Assembly: GCF_014197535.1 (NCBI RefSeq)
Contig: NZ_JACIFV010000001.1
Location: 62,001 to 126,000 of the forward strand
Reading direction: 5' to 3'
Length of the DNA: 64,000 bases
DNA from: Rhizobium aethiopicum
GTDB lineage: Bacteria > Pseudomonadota > Alphaproteobacteria > Rhizobiales > Rhizobiaceae
Below are positions 52,453 through 61,121 of this stretch, piece after piece (position 1 is the first letter of the stretch; each line of letters opens with the position of its first letter). The notes under the pieces are model-generated. The model searched no databases. It saw only the letters and a program-made list of their open reading frames with translations, and was not told the DNA's origin. Position numbers and translations under genes: made by a program.

Positions 52453-53151
52453 ATGACCATAGGGGACGACATCAAAAGCAATTCGAGTTCGACCTTCGGG
52501 AGCGCTTGGACGACGCGCGACGGGACAGTTGTGCCCGAGCCGAAGGATCTCAAGCTCACAAATGACGCTGTACGTTTCGAAAAGGCCGCCATTTTGTATG
52601 CCGATCTCGATGGGTCAACAGGCTTGGTCGAAACAAAGAAATGGCAGTTCTCGGGTGAAGTCTACAAGACTTTCCTCTACGCCGCCTCACGTCTGGTCAG
52701 GCATCATGGGGGTTCGATCGTCTCGTACGACGGCGATCGGGTCATGGGTATCTTCATCTCCAACAGCAAATGTAACGATGCGGTATCCTGCGCCCTTCAA
52801 TTGAATTACGCCGTAAAGAACATCGTTCAGGGCGAACTCAACAAGGGATGGACGACAGATTTCAAGATTCGACACGTCGTCGGCATCGACCTCTCCGAAA
52901 TCAGAGCTGCGAGAACGGGCGTCCGTGGCGACAACGATATCGTTTGGATCGGCAATGCCGCCAATCTGGCAGCCAAGCTAACGGCGCTGAGTGCAGAGAA
53001 ACCGACCTACATAACGAAGCGCGTCTACGATCTCCTCAACGACCCTCAAAAGCTCGGACCGAACAACGAGAACATGTGGCAGCGATCCGTTTGGGCGCAG
53101 CATGGCAACGAAGAAATCTATTCGACTACCTACTGGAGAACAGTCACGTGA
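52453..53151 (+). CDS. pyrimidine cyclase PycC (class III nucleotide cyclase)
   Basis: A 232-residue stand-alone class III cyclase. Tyr-Ala-Asp-Leu-Asp-Gly-Ser-Thr places the first metal Asp at 51, and Tyr-Asp-Gly-Asp-Arg-Val-Met-Gly the second at 95. Val-Gly-Ile-Asp and Ile-Gly-Asn-Ala-Ala-Asn-Leu-Ala-Ala-Lys-Leu (about 158-180) complete the dimer-interface site. No receptor or membrane domain is attached, as is typical for Pycsar cyclases. GGAGG precedes the ATG, and its stop overlaps the GTG of the TIR effector by four bases. Expected to make cCMP or cUMP on infection; purine specificity cannot be excluded by eye. Confidence 0.87.
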   Translation: MTIGDDIKSNSSSTFGSAWTTRDGTVVPEPKDLKLTNDAVRFEKAAILYADLDGSTGLVETKKWQFSGEVYKTFLYAASRLVRHHGGSIVSYDGDRVMGIFISNSKCNDAVSCALQLNYAVKNIVQGELNKGWTTDFKIRHVVGIDLSEIRAARTGVRGDNDIVWIGNAANLAAKLTALSAEKPTYITKRVYDLLNDPQKLGPNNENMWQRSVWAQHGNEEIYSTTYWRTVT

Positions 53152-54077
53152 GTAAGATGCTCGAACGCTTCAAGGGAGATGCCGGCAGGGCACTCCGGAT
53201 CGATGTACTCGGACAGCAATCAATCGTCGGCAAGGAACCGAAGCTCGCAGAAGAACTCGCGGATCTCGTCGAGCTGAGGCACCTCGACACGGGAGAAATC
53301 CTTATCGAGCAGAATGGCGATGACAACGATATCTTCTTTATCGTCTCCGGCTCGTTCAGCATACACATCAATGGGCGTCGCTACGGGCTACGAGGCCGCG
53401 GTGACCATGTAGGCGAAATGGCAGCCATCGAGCCGACGCAACTCCGATCCGCTACCGTGATTGCCGAGGAGCCCTCGATAGTCGCCAAGGTGAGTGGCGA
53501 ACAGTTCGCAACGCTCGCCACGACGTACCCGCTCATGTATCGGGAGATCGCAAGATCCCTTTCCCGGCGCCTTCTCGAGCGCAACAAATACATCGGCACG
53601 TTCCGTGATAGGATCCGCGTCTTCATAATTTCCTCGAAAGAGGCTCTTCCCGTAGCTCGGGTCGTTCAAAACGCCTTCGAGTTCGACCCTTTCCATACGA
53701 CGCTATGGACGGAAGGCACCTTCCGGGTGATGAACTATACGTTGCAGGACCTAGAAGCGAAGGTAGACGATTCCGACTTCGCCGTGGCGATAGCTCACGC
53801 CGATGACCATACCCAAAACAAGGACAGGAACACGGATTGGCCAAGCCCGCGCGACAACGTCGTTTTCGAGCTCGGACTCTTTATGGGCAGGCTAGGCCGG
53901 CAGCGCGCGATCCTCATGGAACCTCGAACTGAGAAACTTAAGCTTCCCAGTGACCTAACCGGGATTACCACGATCCCTTATAGATTCGAGAGCGGCATGG
54001 ATGCGGCAACTCTGATGGCGCCGGCGTGTGACAAGCTTCGCCAACACGTCCTCAATCTAGGCCCGTTTAATGGATGA
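53148..54077 (+). CDS. PycTIR-type effector: cNMP-binding plus TIR domain
   Basis: A 309-residue protein. The N-terminal half (about 15-135) is a CAP/cNMP-binding barrel with Phe-Phe-Ile-Val-Ser-Gly-Ser-Phe and Gly-Asp-His-Val-Gly-Glu-Met-Ala-Ala-Ile (phosphate cassette). The C-terminal half (about 155-300) is the CAP12/PycTIR TIR-like domain: Arg-Val-Phe-Ile-Ile-Ser-Ser, Phe-Ala-Val-Ala-Ile-Ala-His-Ala-Asp-Asp, Asn-Val-Val-Phe-Glu-Leu-Gly-Leu-Phe-Met-Gly-Arg-Leu-Gly and Leu-Pro-Ser-Asp-Leu. It starts at GTG inside the stop of the cyclase gene, so one makes the signal that the other reads. Expected action: NAD depletion on cyclic nucleotide binding. Confidence 0.9.
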   Translation: MSKMLERFKGDAGRALRIDVLGQQSIVGKEPKLAEELADLVELRHLDTGEILIEQNGDDNDIFFIVSGSFSIHINGRRYGLRGRGDHVGEMAAIEPTQLRSATVIAEEPSIVAKVSGEQFATLATTYPLMYREIARSLSRRLLERNKYIGTFRDRIRVFIISSKEALPVARVVQNAFEFDPFHTTLWTEGTFRVMNYTLQDLEAKVDDSDFAVAIAHADDHTQNKDRNTDWPSPRDNVVFELGLFMGRLGRQRAILMEPRTEKLKLPSDLTGITTIPYRFESGMDAATLMAPACDKLRQHVLNLGPFNG

Positions 54078-54292
54078 TTGAACAACTCGCTGTCTGCAGA
54101 CCGACGGAGGTGCTGGATGCTGTCATCTAGCGGTCGAGACAGTATCACTTTCTCGGATGGAGTTAGGAGAAGGCCGTGTAACCAGGCTGAACTTCGACAG
54201 CAGTCCTACACTAGAATTTGTTAACGCGGGGGTTGTAGACCTCGCCTTCAATGCCGACCAGTTTTTCGCGGCATTAGCGAGAGAGAAGCTCA

Positions 54293-55180
54293 ATGCCCAC
54301 CTACCGAGAGAAGCTTAGGCTAATTGATCAGGCCAACGCAGCAATGGGACCCGAGAGAACGACACGGTCTGTACGAAGGCGACGAGGAGCGGACAGCAAG
54401 GACAAGGGTACGGAGTTTGAGCGCGAGTATGGCGTCTATCATGCGATACGAATTTCCTTTCTCGCCATGTTGCGGAACGAGAATGGAATGTCGTCTCACG
54501 TATCGAACCGGCGCGTGACGGACGTCGACGACCTCGTCGTAATTTCAGACACGGAACTGCTTTATGCCCAAGCGAAGCACAGGCTTAGACTTGCTTGGCC
54601 AGAGGTCGAACAGGACTTTAAGAATCAACTCGAAGATCTGAAAATGACCGGACTCGATGCAGGCTCACAGGTTGAGCTCGTTGTCTCTCGAGCGGGGCTT
54701 AGAAAAAGCTTGGATGACAGTATGCCGGCTGCATTCAAAGGAAAGGTTGAGGTTAAGCACTACGTCCATCGCTTCAGTGAATGGAGGTCGTTTGCAGAGG
54801 GTCTTCTATCGAAGGCCGGAGGCGATTTGGCGAAACGCAACCTGGCCGACTACTACTATATTGGATGGAAAGCATGTAATTTTCACGGGACAATCCGCGA
54901 TATTGCGAAGTGTTCCGCCGACCATTCAGGATTCCTCCTTCGGGACTTCGAGCCAAAGTTCGAGCTAAGCCCTGAAGTCGAAACGTTGCTTTCAGCCGTC
55001 AAAGGTATGGACTACGACATCGAAGGAGACATCTTTACGTTCGGAATGAACAGGCATTTTCGATCGCCACTCGGTTTTCGATGCGGAACGCCGAAATGGG
55101 ACCGGCTTATTAAGCGGTTGTCGAATGCGGAGGACTTGGATCTCATTAAGTTCGCAACAATCGCAGGAAAAATCAGATGA
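54293..55180 (+). CDS. nuclease-like protein (Cap4/DUF4297-type candidate)
   Basis: A 295-residue soluble protein. Residues about 37-130 resemble a PD-(D/E)xK nuclease: Lys-Gly-Thr-Glu-Phe-Glu-Arg-Glu-Tyr-Gly, then Asp-Val-Asp-Asp-Leu-Val, then Ala-Gln-Ala-Lys-His. The Asp...Gln-x-Lys arrangement is that of the DUF4297 domain of CBASS Cap4 effectors. The C-terminal half has no recognised fold. A gap of 215 bases separates it from the TIR effector. Codon use looks more AT-rich than in the core genes. It overlaps the next gene by four bases. A DNA-cutting role is inferred from these few motifs. Confidence 0.6.
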   Translation: MPTYREKLRLIDQANAAMGPERTTRSVRRRRGADSKDKGTEFEREYGVYHAIRISFLAMLRNENGMSSHVSNRRVTDVDDLVVISDTELLYAQAKHRLRLAWPEVEQDFKNQLEDLKMTGLDAGSQVELVVSRAGLRKSLDDSMPAAFKGKVEVKHYVHRFSEWRSFAEGLLSKAGGDLAKRNLADYYYIGWKACNFHGTIRDIAKCSADHSGFLLRDFEPKFELSPEVETLLSAVKGMDYDIEGDIFTFGMNRHFRSPLGFRCGTPKWDRLIKRLSNAEDLDLIKFATIAGKIR

Positions 55181-55908
55181 CCGAGTGGAGCTCATTTCTT
55201 GACAGGCCCGACCGCAACGAGATCGAGTTCGCACGGGAACTGATTGATTTTCGCGGTAGCCCACAGGAACTTTTTACACTTTACGAACGCGCCGGTACTG
55301 TGCTCGGCCGCGCGATGGCGAAGGCTCTTACAGCGCGCGACTATAGCAAGGAGGCGAAGAAGGTCGCCGTGGTGGTTGAAGCCGAAGAGGCCGATAGTGT
55401 CGGATCAATGTTCCTGCACCAACTAGCCGCGGCCCAAATCGAAGCAAGCCTGGTTTGCCTCTGGATGACGTCGCAACCCAGCCCCCTTCGCAACAATAAG
55501 TTCTTAGTCGACATCTCCCAAGAGTTTTTTGAAGAGGTCGCGGAGCCGGATCTTATCATAGTTTTGAAGCCGGTTTCATTGCGTCCGGATATCACAGTCG
55601 CAATGCTCCATCGGATCTGGACTGACTCCAACGTGCCGGTGATGGTCGTGGCACCTTTGGCGACAACGAACGAGCTTAATGCGATGCGGAATGACTTGGC
55701 TGCCGAATTCGACAGGACCGTGGCCACCGGCTTCTTCGTCGAGATGACGCGTATCCCGAGGATCGTGAACCGCACGACGCTCGGATCACGTCAAGCATTG
55801 TCCTATTCGCGTGAAGGAACGTTGAACTGGTTTATACCCGCGATCGTGGAAGAGCGACTCCAGCCGCTCATTGAACTGAATCCTAACCCTGGGTTCAAGC
55901 TGCGCTGA
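55177..55908 (+). CDS. unknown protein coupled to the nuclease-like gene
   Basis: A 243-residue soluble protein with alternating beta strands and helices: Val-Ala-Val-Val-Val-Glu-Ala-Glu-Glu-Ala-Asp near residue 63, Leu-Ile-Ile-Val-Leu-Lys-Pro near 126, Val-Met-Val-Val-Ala-Pro near 152. The alpha/beta order resembles a Rossmann-like or phosphoribosyltransferase-like fold, but no catalytic signature is seen. It starts inside the stop of the upstream gene (ATGA), so the two products likely work together. Not recognised. Confidence 0.6.
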   Translation: MTEWSSFLDRPDRNEIEFARELIDFRGSPQELFTLYERAGTVLGRAMAKALTARDYSKEAKKVAVVVEAEEADSVGSMFLHQLAAAQIEASLVCLWMTSQPSPLRNNKFLVDISQEFFEEVAEPDLIIVLKPVSLRPDITVAMLHRIWTDSNVPVMVVAPLATTNELNAMRNDLAAEFDRTVATGFFVEMTRIPRIVNRTTLGSRQALSYSREGTLNWFIPAIVEERLQPLIELNPNPGFKLR

Positions 55909-56842
55909 GATTTCGTAGCCTGCGACGCCTGGCGTCCAGGACGAGATCAAAGTCGCTACGAGCTTGGCGATCGAGAATGGCGGGTATGACTGTTGCCGCT
56001 TGCGGGGATCAACTCCACTATCCACGCCGGTCGTCGTCCCCTAGGCACCACGATGTGCTGTTCGCATTCCGGACGAGTGTCACCGCGTTTACAAGCCTTC
56101 GGACGCGGCGGCGGTGGTCGCGAGAAGTCGTGGTCTACGAATTTGACGGTGACCGTGTTTCCAGTAGTAGATTTGAGTTCTCCGCCTGCGGGCAGCCCCA
56201 AATTCGACAGGCCCACATTAACGTCGCCGTTGACGGTCTCCGTGACCGTGATACCCATCTCAAAAGTATTGCCGTCGGACTCAGCTCGCCGGAGCCTCAG
56301 ACAAACGTCGCTCGCATCGTCGCCACTGTGAATTGCGGCAGCCCAGAGATTGATCATCGCTCGCGCCAGCGGCGCGGACGCGCGGACGTAACCATCTTCG
56401 TGTTGAATTCGTATGGATAGGGACTGGGGACGAAATCCTCAGATATCACGAAGCTTTGCGCATCGGTGACATTTCTCGATGCCCCGGCCTTTCCTCCAAC
56501 CGTATTGACTGCGCCCGATGGCAGCACACACCCTTTCAGCGATGGAGGACTGAGGGGCCTTCCAGGATGCGTCCGCGGGTCATCGAAGATCTCGGATTCC
56601 GCTGACTTCGCGCCGCGCGAACGAACAGACTGTGGTTTACGAATACTGGGAGTCACCCTTGGTCATCGGCCGCGCCGGCGGCTGCATAAAAGCCTAAGCA
56701 TTGGTGCGTCTCACACGATGGTCAGCGCTTCGGTGCCGACGTGAAGGATTCGCCGGGCGTCGTGCTTGCCATTTCGGTGTCCTATCAGGTCAGGGACGAG
56801 AACATTGCGACCACGTTCGACTTCCCGATATGCGGCGGCTAC
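55909..56842. other. gene-poor stretch with possible decayed genes
   Basis: About 930 bases without a convincing intact gene. On the minus strand two frames overlap by ATGA (see the entry at 55956-56656). On the plus strand short protein-like pieces end at 56696 and 56868, each broken by a stop in the wrong place. The mixture suggests remnants of one or more damaged genes. Confidence 0.4.
55956..56656 (-). pseudogene. possible frameshifted gene or two coupled small ORFs
   Basis: Two minus-strand frames (56354-56656 and 55956-56357) overlap by ATGA. Reading past the first stop by a frame change near 56375-56385 would join them: the second frame is open there and reads Pro-Leu-Ala-Arg-Ala-Met-Ile-Asn-Leu-Trp. 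So this may be one gene of about 230 codons with a frameshift in a GC-rich run. No family recognised. Coding status is uncertain. Confidence 0.25.
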
Positions 56843-57697
56843 TCAATAGTGATCGAAACGTTCTCTTAACTCCTCTATCATCCTTCCGAATGCTTCGTCC
56901 TCTTCCGGATAAAGATGTTCTTCAGTGGCTTCCCCAAAACCGCTTAGATCCCAGAAGTCCCGAGGTCTGAACTTGATCTTGGAGATGAGCCTCAGGCTGA
57001 AGTCAGTTTCCCCATACGGGATCCGGCTTTTTGTTTCCATCGTGTCGATCTCCGGATACTCCCCTAAAAGATACCCCTCCTGGACGCCGGGGCGCATCGC
57101 TACATAAGGGCAGACGCTCGACAGTCTTATGATCTGCATCCCTGCCTCGGCGCTGGACGTCACGGCGGCGCTGATGTTCGGAACAGCGAGGACATAGATA
57201 AAGCCCCAGGGGCGTCCGTTGCTGGTTGCAAAGGATGCCGCGATCCGTGGCGACAAGGTGACGTCCAGGAGTGGCGTATCGACGACCTTGTAGTGCTGAA
57301 GGATTGCCCAACGAACAATTCGATGTTTCACTACCCGCAGCTTGGGGTCTGGAATAGCGTGCCGATTGAAAGCGTCCGCGAGCTCCCGTTCGGCATCCTT
57401 TAGTCGCTGGAAGCGGTCGTTGAGAGGTCCACGTCCAGGGTAACGACCGCGGTTCTCGCGCAATATGCTGGGCTTGAGTATAGTAGCGCCGTTCGATTGG
57501 TGATCTTCGGTTTGCCCGCGCAGCATCAGAACGAAATCGGGATTGTGATATTGGATCTTCGCCAGGGTGCGGATAAGATCGTTGTAGTCATCGACCACCT
57601 TGCCGACCCCGCGCGCTACGTCGATCTGCTCGATGACCTGGATATCGTCGTCTTCATCAGCGACTCCCCACAGATCTCTATTTCCAATCTTCTCCAA
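56843..57697 (-). CDS. FRG domain protein
   Basis: A 284-residue protein with the FRG fold. Phe-Val-Leu-Met-Leu-Arg-Gly-Gln near residue 56 is the FRG motif, followed by Leu-Lys-Pro-Ser-Ile-Leu-Arg. Leu-Gln-His-Tyr-Lys-Val-Val-Asp-Thr-Pro-Leu-Leu-Asp-Val-Thr near residue 132 and Ala-Ala-Ser-Phe-Ala are the second family signature. FRG proteins are common in phage-defence and mobile regions; their biochemical action is not settled. It faces away from the operon and has no close partner. Function in defence is an inference from context. Confidence 0.82.
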   Translation of the reverse strand: MEKIGNRDLWGVADEDDDIQVIEQIDVARGVGKVVDDYNDLIRTLAKIQYHNPDFVLMLRGQTEDHQSNGATILKPSILRENRGRYPGRGPLNDRFQRLKDAERELADAFNRHAIPDPKLRVVKHRIVRWAILQHYKVVDTPLLDVTLSPRIAASFATSNGRPWGFIYVLAVPNISAAVTSSAEAGMQIIRLSSVCPYVAMRPGVQEGYLLGEYPEIDTMETKSRIPYGETDFSLRLISKIKFRPRDFWDLSGFGEATEEHLYPEEDEAFGRMIEELRERFDHY

Positions 57698-57867
57698 GTC
57701 TTTCTCCGGAGGCTATCGATCGCGACTTCATAGACGACCGTGTGCTGCAGGAGAAGTTCGCGATGGACATTGCCGACAGATTGTTGCGAGGATTCACTAG
57801 ACCGTTCGCCGTTCTGTAGTGACTTTCATGGCCACGTGAAAATCTCTTCCAAAGGAGAGATACCACC

Positions 57868-57987
57868 ATGAACCCCAGCCATCGAAGTCGCGTCGATACT
57901 CAAACGCTCATCGATCGACGCCCATTGCCGGCACTCGCTCAGCCCATTTCTTCGTTGCATAGCGCCGAGGCACTTTCCCTAGAGTAG
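57868..57987 (+). CDS. 39-residue small ORF
   Basis: A 39-codon frame with AAAGGAG eleven bases before the ATG, ending eight bases before the gene at 57996. The product is hydrophilic, with Arg and Leu residues and no motif. The ribosome site and the tight spacing support it, but it may be only a leader of the next gene. Confidence 0.35.
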   Translation: MNPSHRSRVDTQTLIDRRPLPALAQPISSLHSAEALSLE

Positions 57988-57995
57988 GATCTACA

Positions 57996-58901
57996 ATGGG
58001 TGCATACAACGAACGTTTTCAATACATTGCAGACGAAAGCCACTTCGAGCGACATGGTTCTGCTGTGGCATGGCTGGGAAACAACCTGCGACCGTGCGGT
58101 CTAGTTTCCGACCGACTTCAGACGCAATATCTGCGTCGGTCGCCGATTGACGGAAATCTTTACGCGGACGACGTTCTCTCGGTTTCCGGGATACAAGTCC
58201 TTTCACTTCGTGATGCCGTCGCCCTCGGGTTTAACACGAGCGAATATCAGGCTGGACTTAGGATGCAGATGCTTCAGTCCTATCTCGTTCAGGATGAGGA
58301 TGAACTCGTCGCGGAATGCCGGCCACCTTCCGGCTTCGCTGAAGCCGATAGGCGGGAGCAAGGACTGGACAGTCTTGAAGACTGGTTGAGCCAGAGCGAG
58401 GAGCAGCAAGTACCGTATCCCGACGAGATCGCGTTGTCTGGCTTCAGGGCAATAGGTTGGGCGTCAGTCGACGGTCGTCTTCTCAAGAGCACGCCATTCG
58501 ACCGGTTCCAGAACAAGTGGCTTGTCCGAAATATGGTGACTGGGCAACTGCATCACAACCCACGAACATTGGCTCAGTCGGGCTTGGAATCATTGTCTAT
58601 CGCTGATGCTCTGAAGCTAGGTTTCTCCACCGTTGAATATCGAACAGCGTTGCGAGTTCGGCTTTTCGAACGGCGTTACCTCAAGTCGGAGACAGACCTT
58701 CTCGAGTCTATCCATCCGCCGGTCGACGTCGAGGATGCATTCCAATATTGGGGGCGAATTCCATTTGAGGAGGAGGACCGGCGGCTTACCCGTGATCTCT
58801 ATGGCCCTTCCGGGTTTGACTTTCGATATAAGGAGGAGGCCGCGAGGCTGTGGCTGGACCGGTACAGGACGATAGATACAGGGCCGTTCATGCATCCATA
58901 G
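57996..58901 (+). CDS. unknown protein with two internal repeats
   Basis: A 301-residue soluble acidic protein. Two stretches share the order Ser-Gly-(I/L)-x-x-Leu-Ser-(L/I)-x-Asp-Ala-x-x-Leu-Gly-Phe-x-Thr-x-Glu-Tyr, followed by Arg-Met or Arg-Val (around residues 63-95 and 199-231). Each repeat is preceded by an Arg-Pro or Gly-Trp segment. So the protein arose by internal duplication of about 135 residues. No catalytic motif is seen. Its last codons overlap the convergent HEPN-like gene by 14 bases. Not recognised. Confidence 0.65.
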   Translation: MGAYNERFQYIADESHFERHGSAVAWLGNNLRPCGLVSDRLQTQYLRRSPIDGNLYADDVLSVSGIQVLSLRDAVALGFNTSEYQAGLRMQMLQSYLVQDEDELVAECRPPSGFAEADRREQGLDSLEDWLSQSEEQQVPYPDEIALSGFRAIGWASVDGRLLKSTPFDRFQNKWLVRNMVTGQLHHNPRTLAQSGLESLSIADALKLGFSTVEYRTALRVRLFERRYLKSETDLLESIHPPVDVEDAFQYWGRIPFEEEDRRLTRDLYGPSGFDFRYKEEAARLWLDRYRTIDTGPFMHP

Positions 58902-60255
58902 CCGCGCCTACATCCAGCGCCTCCTTCATCATCGCCAAGTCCCAGTGGCCGTTGTAACTACCAAGGATGTTTTCCGCTTCATCAGGATTCTCGATGGCCA
59001 ATTTGATGGCCTTCGCTCTGAGGGATGGTAAGTCAGCGAAGTCAGCGTCGAGTATCCTGTTGCAGTCCGGATCTCGGTTTACCGCCGCGCACGCGATCTG
59101 TGCGAGGATCGTAAACGCCTCGTCGTCCGAGAGCGCGTCGGCGAGTTGGTTTTCGAATCCCCTGTACTTCAGATAGCGAACGAACCGACCGGCATCGACG
59201 GGTTCTGCCAAGCGTTTATGAAGTTCGTAACTCGCAAACACCCGCATACCTCCGCCCGCCACGAGACAGTTCACCACTGCAGGCTGGCACCAAACGAAAG
59301 ATAGCAGCGCATCAAGAAATGAAGGGAAATCGGCGTGCAGACGCACTGCGTCGATCTTGCTCATTACCTGTTCTAAAAGATCTTGCATCTTTCGGATGTG
59401 GCTCGGATCGGAGTCATCGAAAGAGCGGCACATGGCGGCCAGGCTGACGTCGAGTCCATTTTTGCTTGCCGATCCGGCCGCCTTCAACATCTCCGGGGAA
59501 AGCGCAATAATTTCGAGGTGCCAGGTTTCAGCGGCCTCCGGCGTCCTTCTTTGTATGAGGGCGGTTGTTATGGCGGAAATGCTGTCAGGTGTTTGCATGA
59601 GTGCCATGGCCTTAAGGAAGCGGATGGCATTTTGCTGAAATCGAGCATCGGGCTCACTCTTCAGCTTGCTCACGATTTTCTCCGCGAGCTTAAAATAGGC
59701 ACCGCCTATCAGAACGTCCTGCAAAAGGTCTCGCGCAACTGAAACATCGCGCGTCGAAAACTCGTGCGGAAACATGTCAACGTTCTCAAGTTGCTCGAGG
59801 ATAACGTCAACCCCCGGATCACCAAGCAGAGCCTTATCGGCGAGAAAGAGATCCACCCCAGTCCTGATGAAGTCTTCCGATAAATGCTCCGATACCGTCA
59901 CTTTCGTGGGATGAGCCGCGTCATTGCGAGATTTCCAAATCCTATCCAAGTACGACTTCTGCTCCTCCTTGAAGAGCCTTGAAGATCTTACTTTTTCCAT
60001 GACGTTCGACTCGAAACTATCCTGCTTTTCGCGCATGTGCTCCACATGCTTGCTAAACCTGTCGAACCAGGGATCGTAGCTGGCCAAACCGTATGCCTTG
60101 AGCCTGACGTCGTAGAAAACAGCGCAACACATCATGGTGACGCTAGCTCGATATGCTTCCACCTCGTGACACTTGATCGCCTCCTCCAGGTAGGACCGCG
60201 CTTCGAGATGGATGACCCTCGATAGGATGGACGACTTGTCTGCAAAGTGGGGCAT
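58888..60255 (-). CDS. large helical protein with HEPN-like Rx4H motif
   Basis: A 455-residue protein, mainly helical. The N-terminal 130 residues have the signs of a HEPN domain: a helix with Tyr-Leu-Glu-Glu-Ala, and Arg-Asn-Asp-Ala-Ala-His at residues 110-115, the Rx4H motif of HEPN RNases. The remaining 320 residues look like helical repeats with many Leu and Ala. HEPN domains act as RNases in many toxin and phage-defence proteins. No antitoxin gene is adjacent. The end overlaps the repeat protein gene by 14 bases in convergent order. Confidence 0.65.
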   Translation of the reverse strand: MPHFADKSSILSRVIHLEARSYLEEAIKCHEVEAYRASVTMMCCAVFYDVRLKAYGLASYDPWFDRFSKHVEHMREKQDSFESNVMEKVRSSRLFKEEQKSYLDRIWKSRNDAAHPTKVTVSEHLSEDFIRTGVDLFLADKALLGDPGVDVILEQLENVDMFPHEFSTRDVSVARDLLQDVLIGGAYFKLAEKIVSKLKSEPDARFQQNAIRFLKAMALMQTPDSISAITTALIQRRTPEAAETWHLEIIALSPEMLKAAGSASKNGLDVSLAAMCRSFDDSDPSHIRKMQDLLEQVMSKIDAVRLHADFPSFLDALLSFVWCQPAVVNCLVAGGGMRVFASYELHKRLAEPVDAGRFVRYLKYRGFENQLADALSDDEAFTILAQIACAAVNRDPDCNRILDADFADLPSLRAKAIKLAIENPDEAENILGSYNGHWDLAMMKEALDVGAAMDA

Positions 60256-60809
60256 CGATATTCTCGCGTTTGATCGATCGTTTCATATCCGGCGCGGGTA
60301 AAAGCGATGTTACCAACAAGCTCGAAAGACCGTCGCGGCTTCGACCGAACTTTCAGCGGTTACTGACCTTGCGCCTCGGCAACCTCTTGAGGCCGTCGAC
60401 AAACCTCTTCAACTCTACCAATCCGATTACCGGCCTGAAAGATCCTGTGTCGGCGACATCGACATCAAGGCGCAGGGGCTTTCCGCCGCCTTAATTCTCT
60501 TGACGCGGCGTCGCATCGCCCCGGCCCGCTTGGGGAGGTGAGCGCTCCGTCTAATTCAAGGGAAACTTGCCGGCGGTGGAATGAGTGCAGTCTGGCTCGC
60601 CTTTAGGGTCGTCGATTAAATTCCCCTCTGAAATAAGGCGTCTCGACACGCACGGTATCGAGTCGCGGAGGCAATGGTGCCGCCGACTGTACCAAGCAGA
60701 CGCAAGCTCTCGCGCGATTAGCGGGTGACGAGATCGTCGCCGCCACCCATAAGCGAACGGATCGCTTCGGCGCCGTATAGAAGATATTGACCTTACGCGT
60801 CTGGCCCTT
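60256..60809. other. intergenic region without a supported gene
   Basis: About 550 bases. The short open frames here have no ribosome site or family pattern. The left part should contain the promoter of the HEPN-like gene. Confidence 0.4.
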
Positions 60810-61121
60810 CTAGCGGTTCTTCACCCGACGGCGCGGCTGCTCCTTCAAGCCCTCGACGACTTTCATCAGTGCCAGATCCAGCAATATCGCCTCCAGGTCT
60901 CCCAAGGACATCAGGATGGCGCGCGTCTCGTCGACGACGATGAGACGAGGCGATCCCGCCAGTGCATCCATTGTGAGAAGAAAGAGCCGCGAGCGTGCCT
61001 CCCGTACGGTCAGCGGTATCCCGCACTCCTTCTCGATGAATGTCAGGAACATGCTCTTCTGTCCGGCCCGCGGGAGTGAACGCATATGCTGCAGGTCGCT
61101 GGTCCATCTATTCTGCGGCAT
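60810..61121 (-). CDS. small protein after the AAA/M41 gene
   Basis: A 103-residue protein starting 14 bases inside the end of the AAA/M41 gene, so probably coupled to it. It is helical with Leu-Leu-Asp-Leu-Ala-Leu-Met and a basic C-terminus (Arg-Arg-Arg-Val-Lys-Asn-Arg). An open frame runs 90 bases further upstream but inside the neighbour. Not recognised. Confidence 0.55.
   Translation of the reverse strand: MPQNRWTSDLQHMRSLPRAGQKSMFLTFIEKECGIPLTVREARSRLFLLTMDALAGSPRLIVVDETRAILMSLGDLEAILLDLALMKVVEGLKEQPRRRVKNR

Noticed and set aside
60270..60494. Small plus-strand ORF upstream of the HEPN-like gene
   Set aside because: No ribosome site, no pattern, and it lies where the divergent promoter should be.
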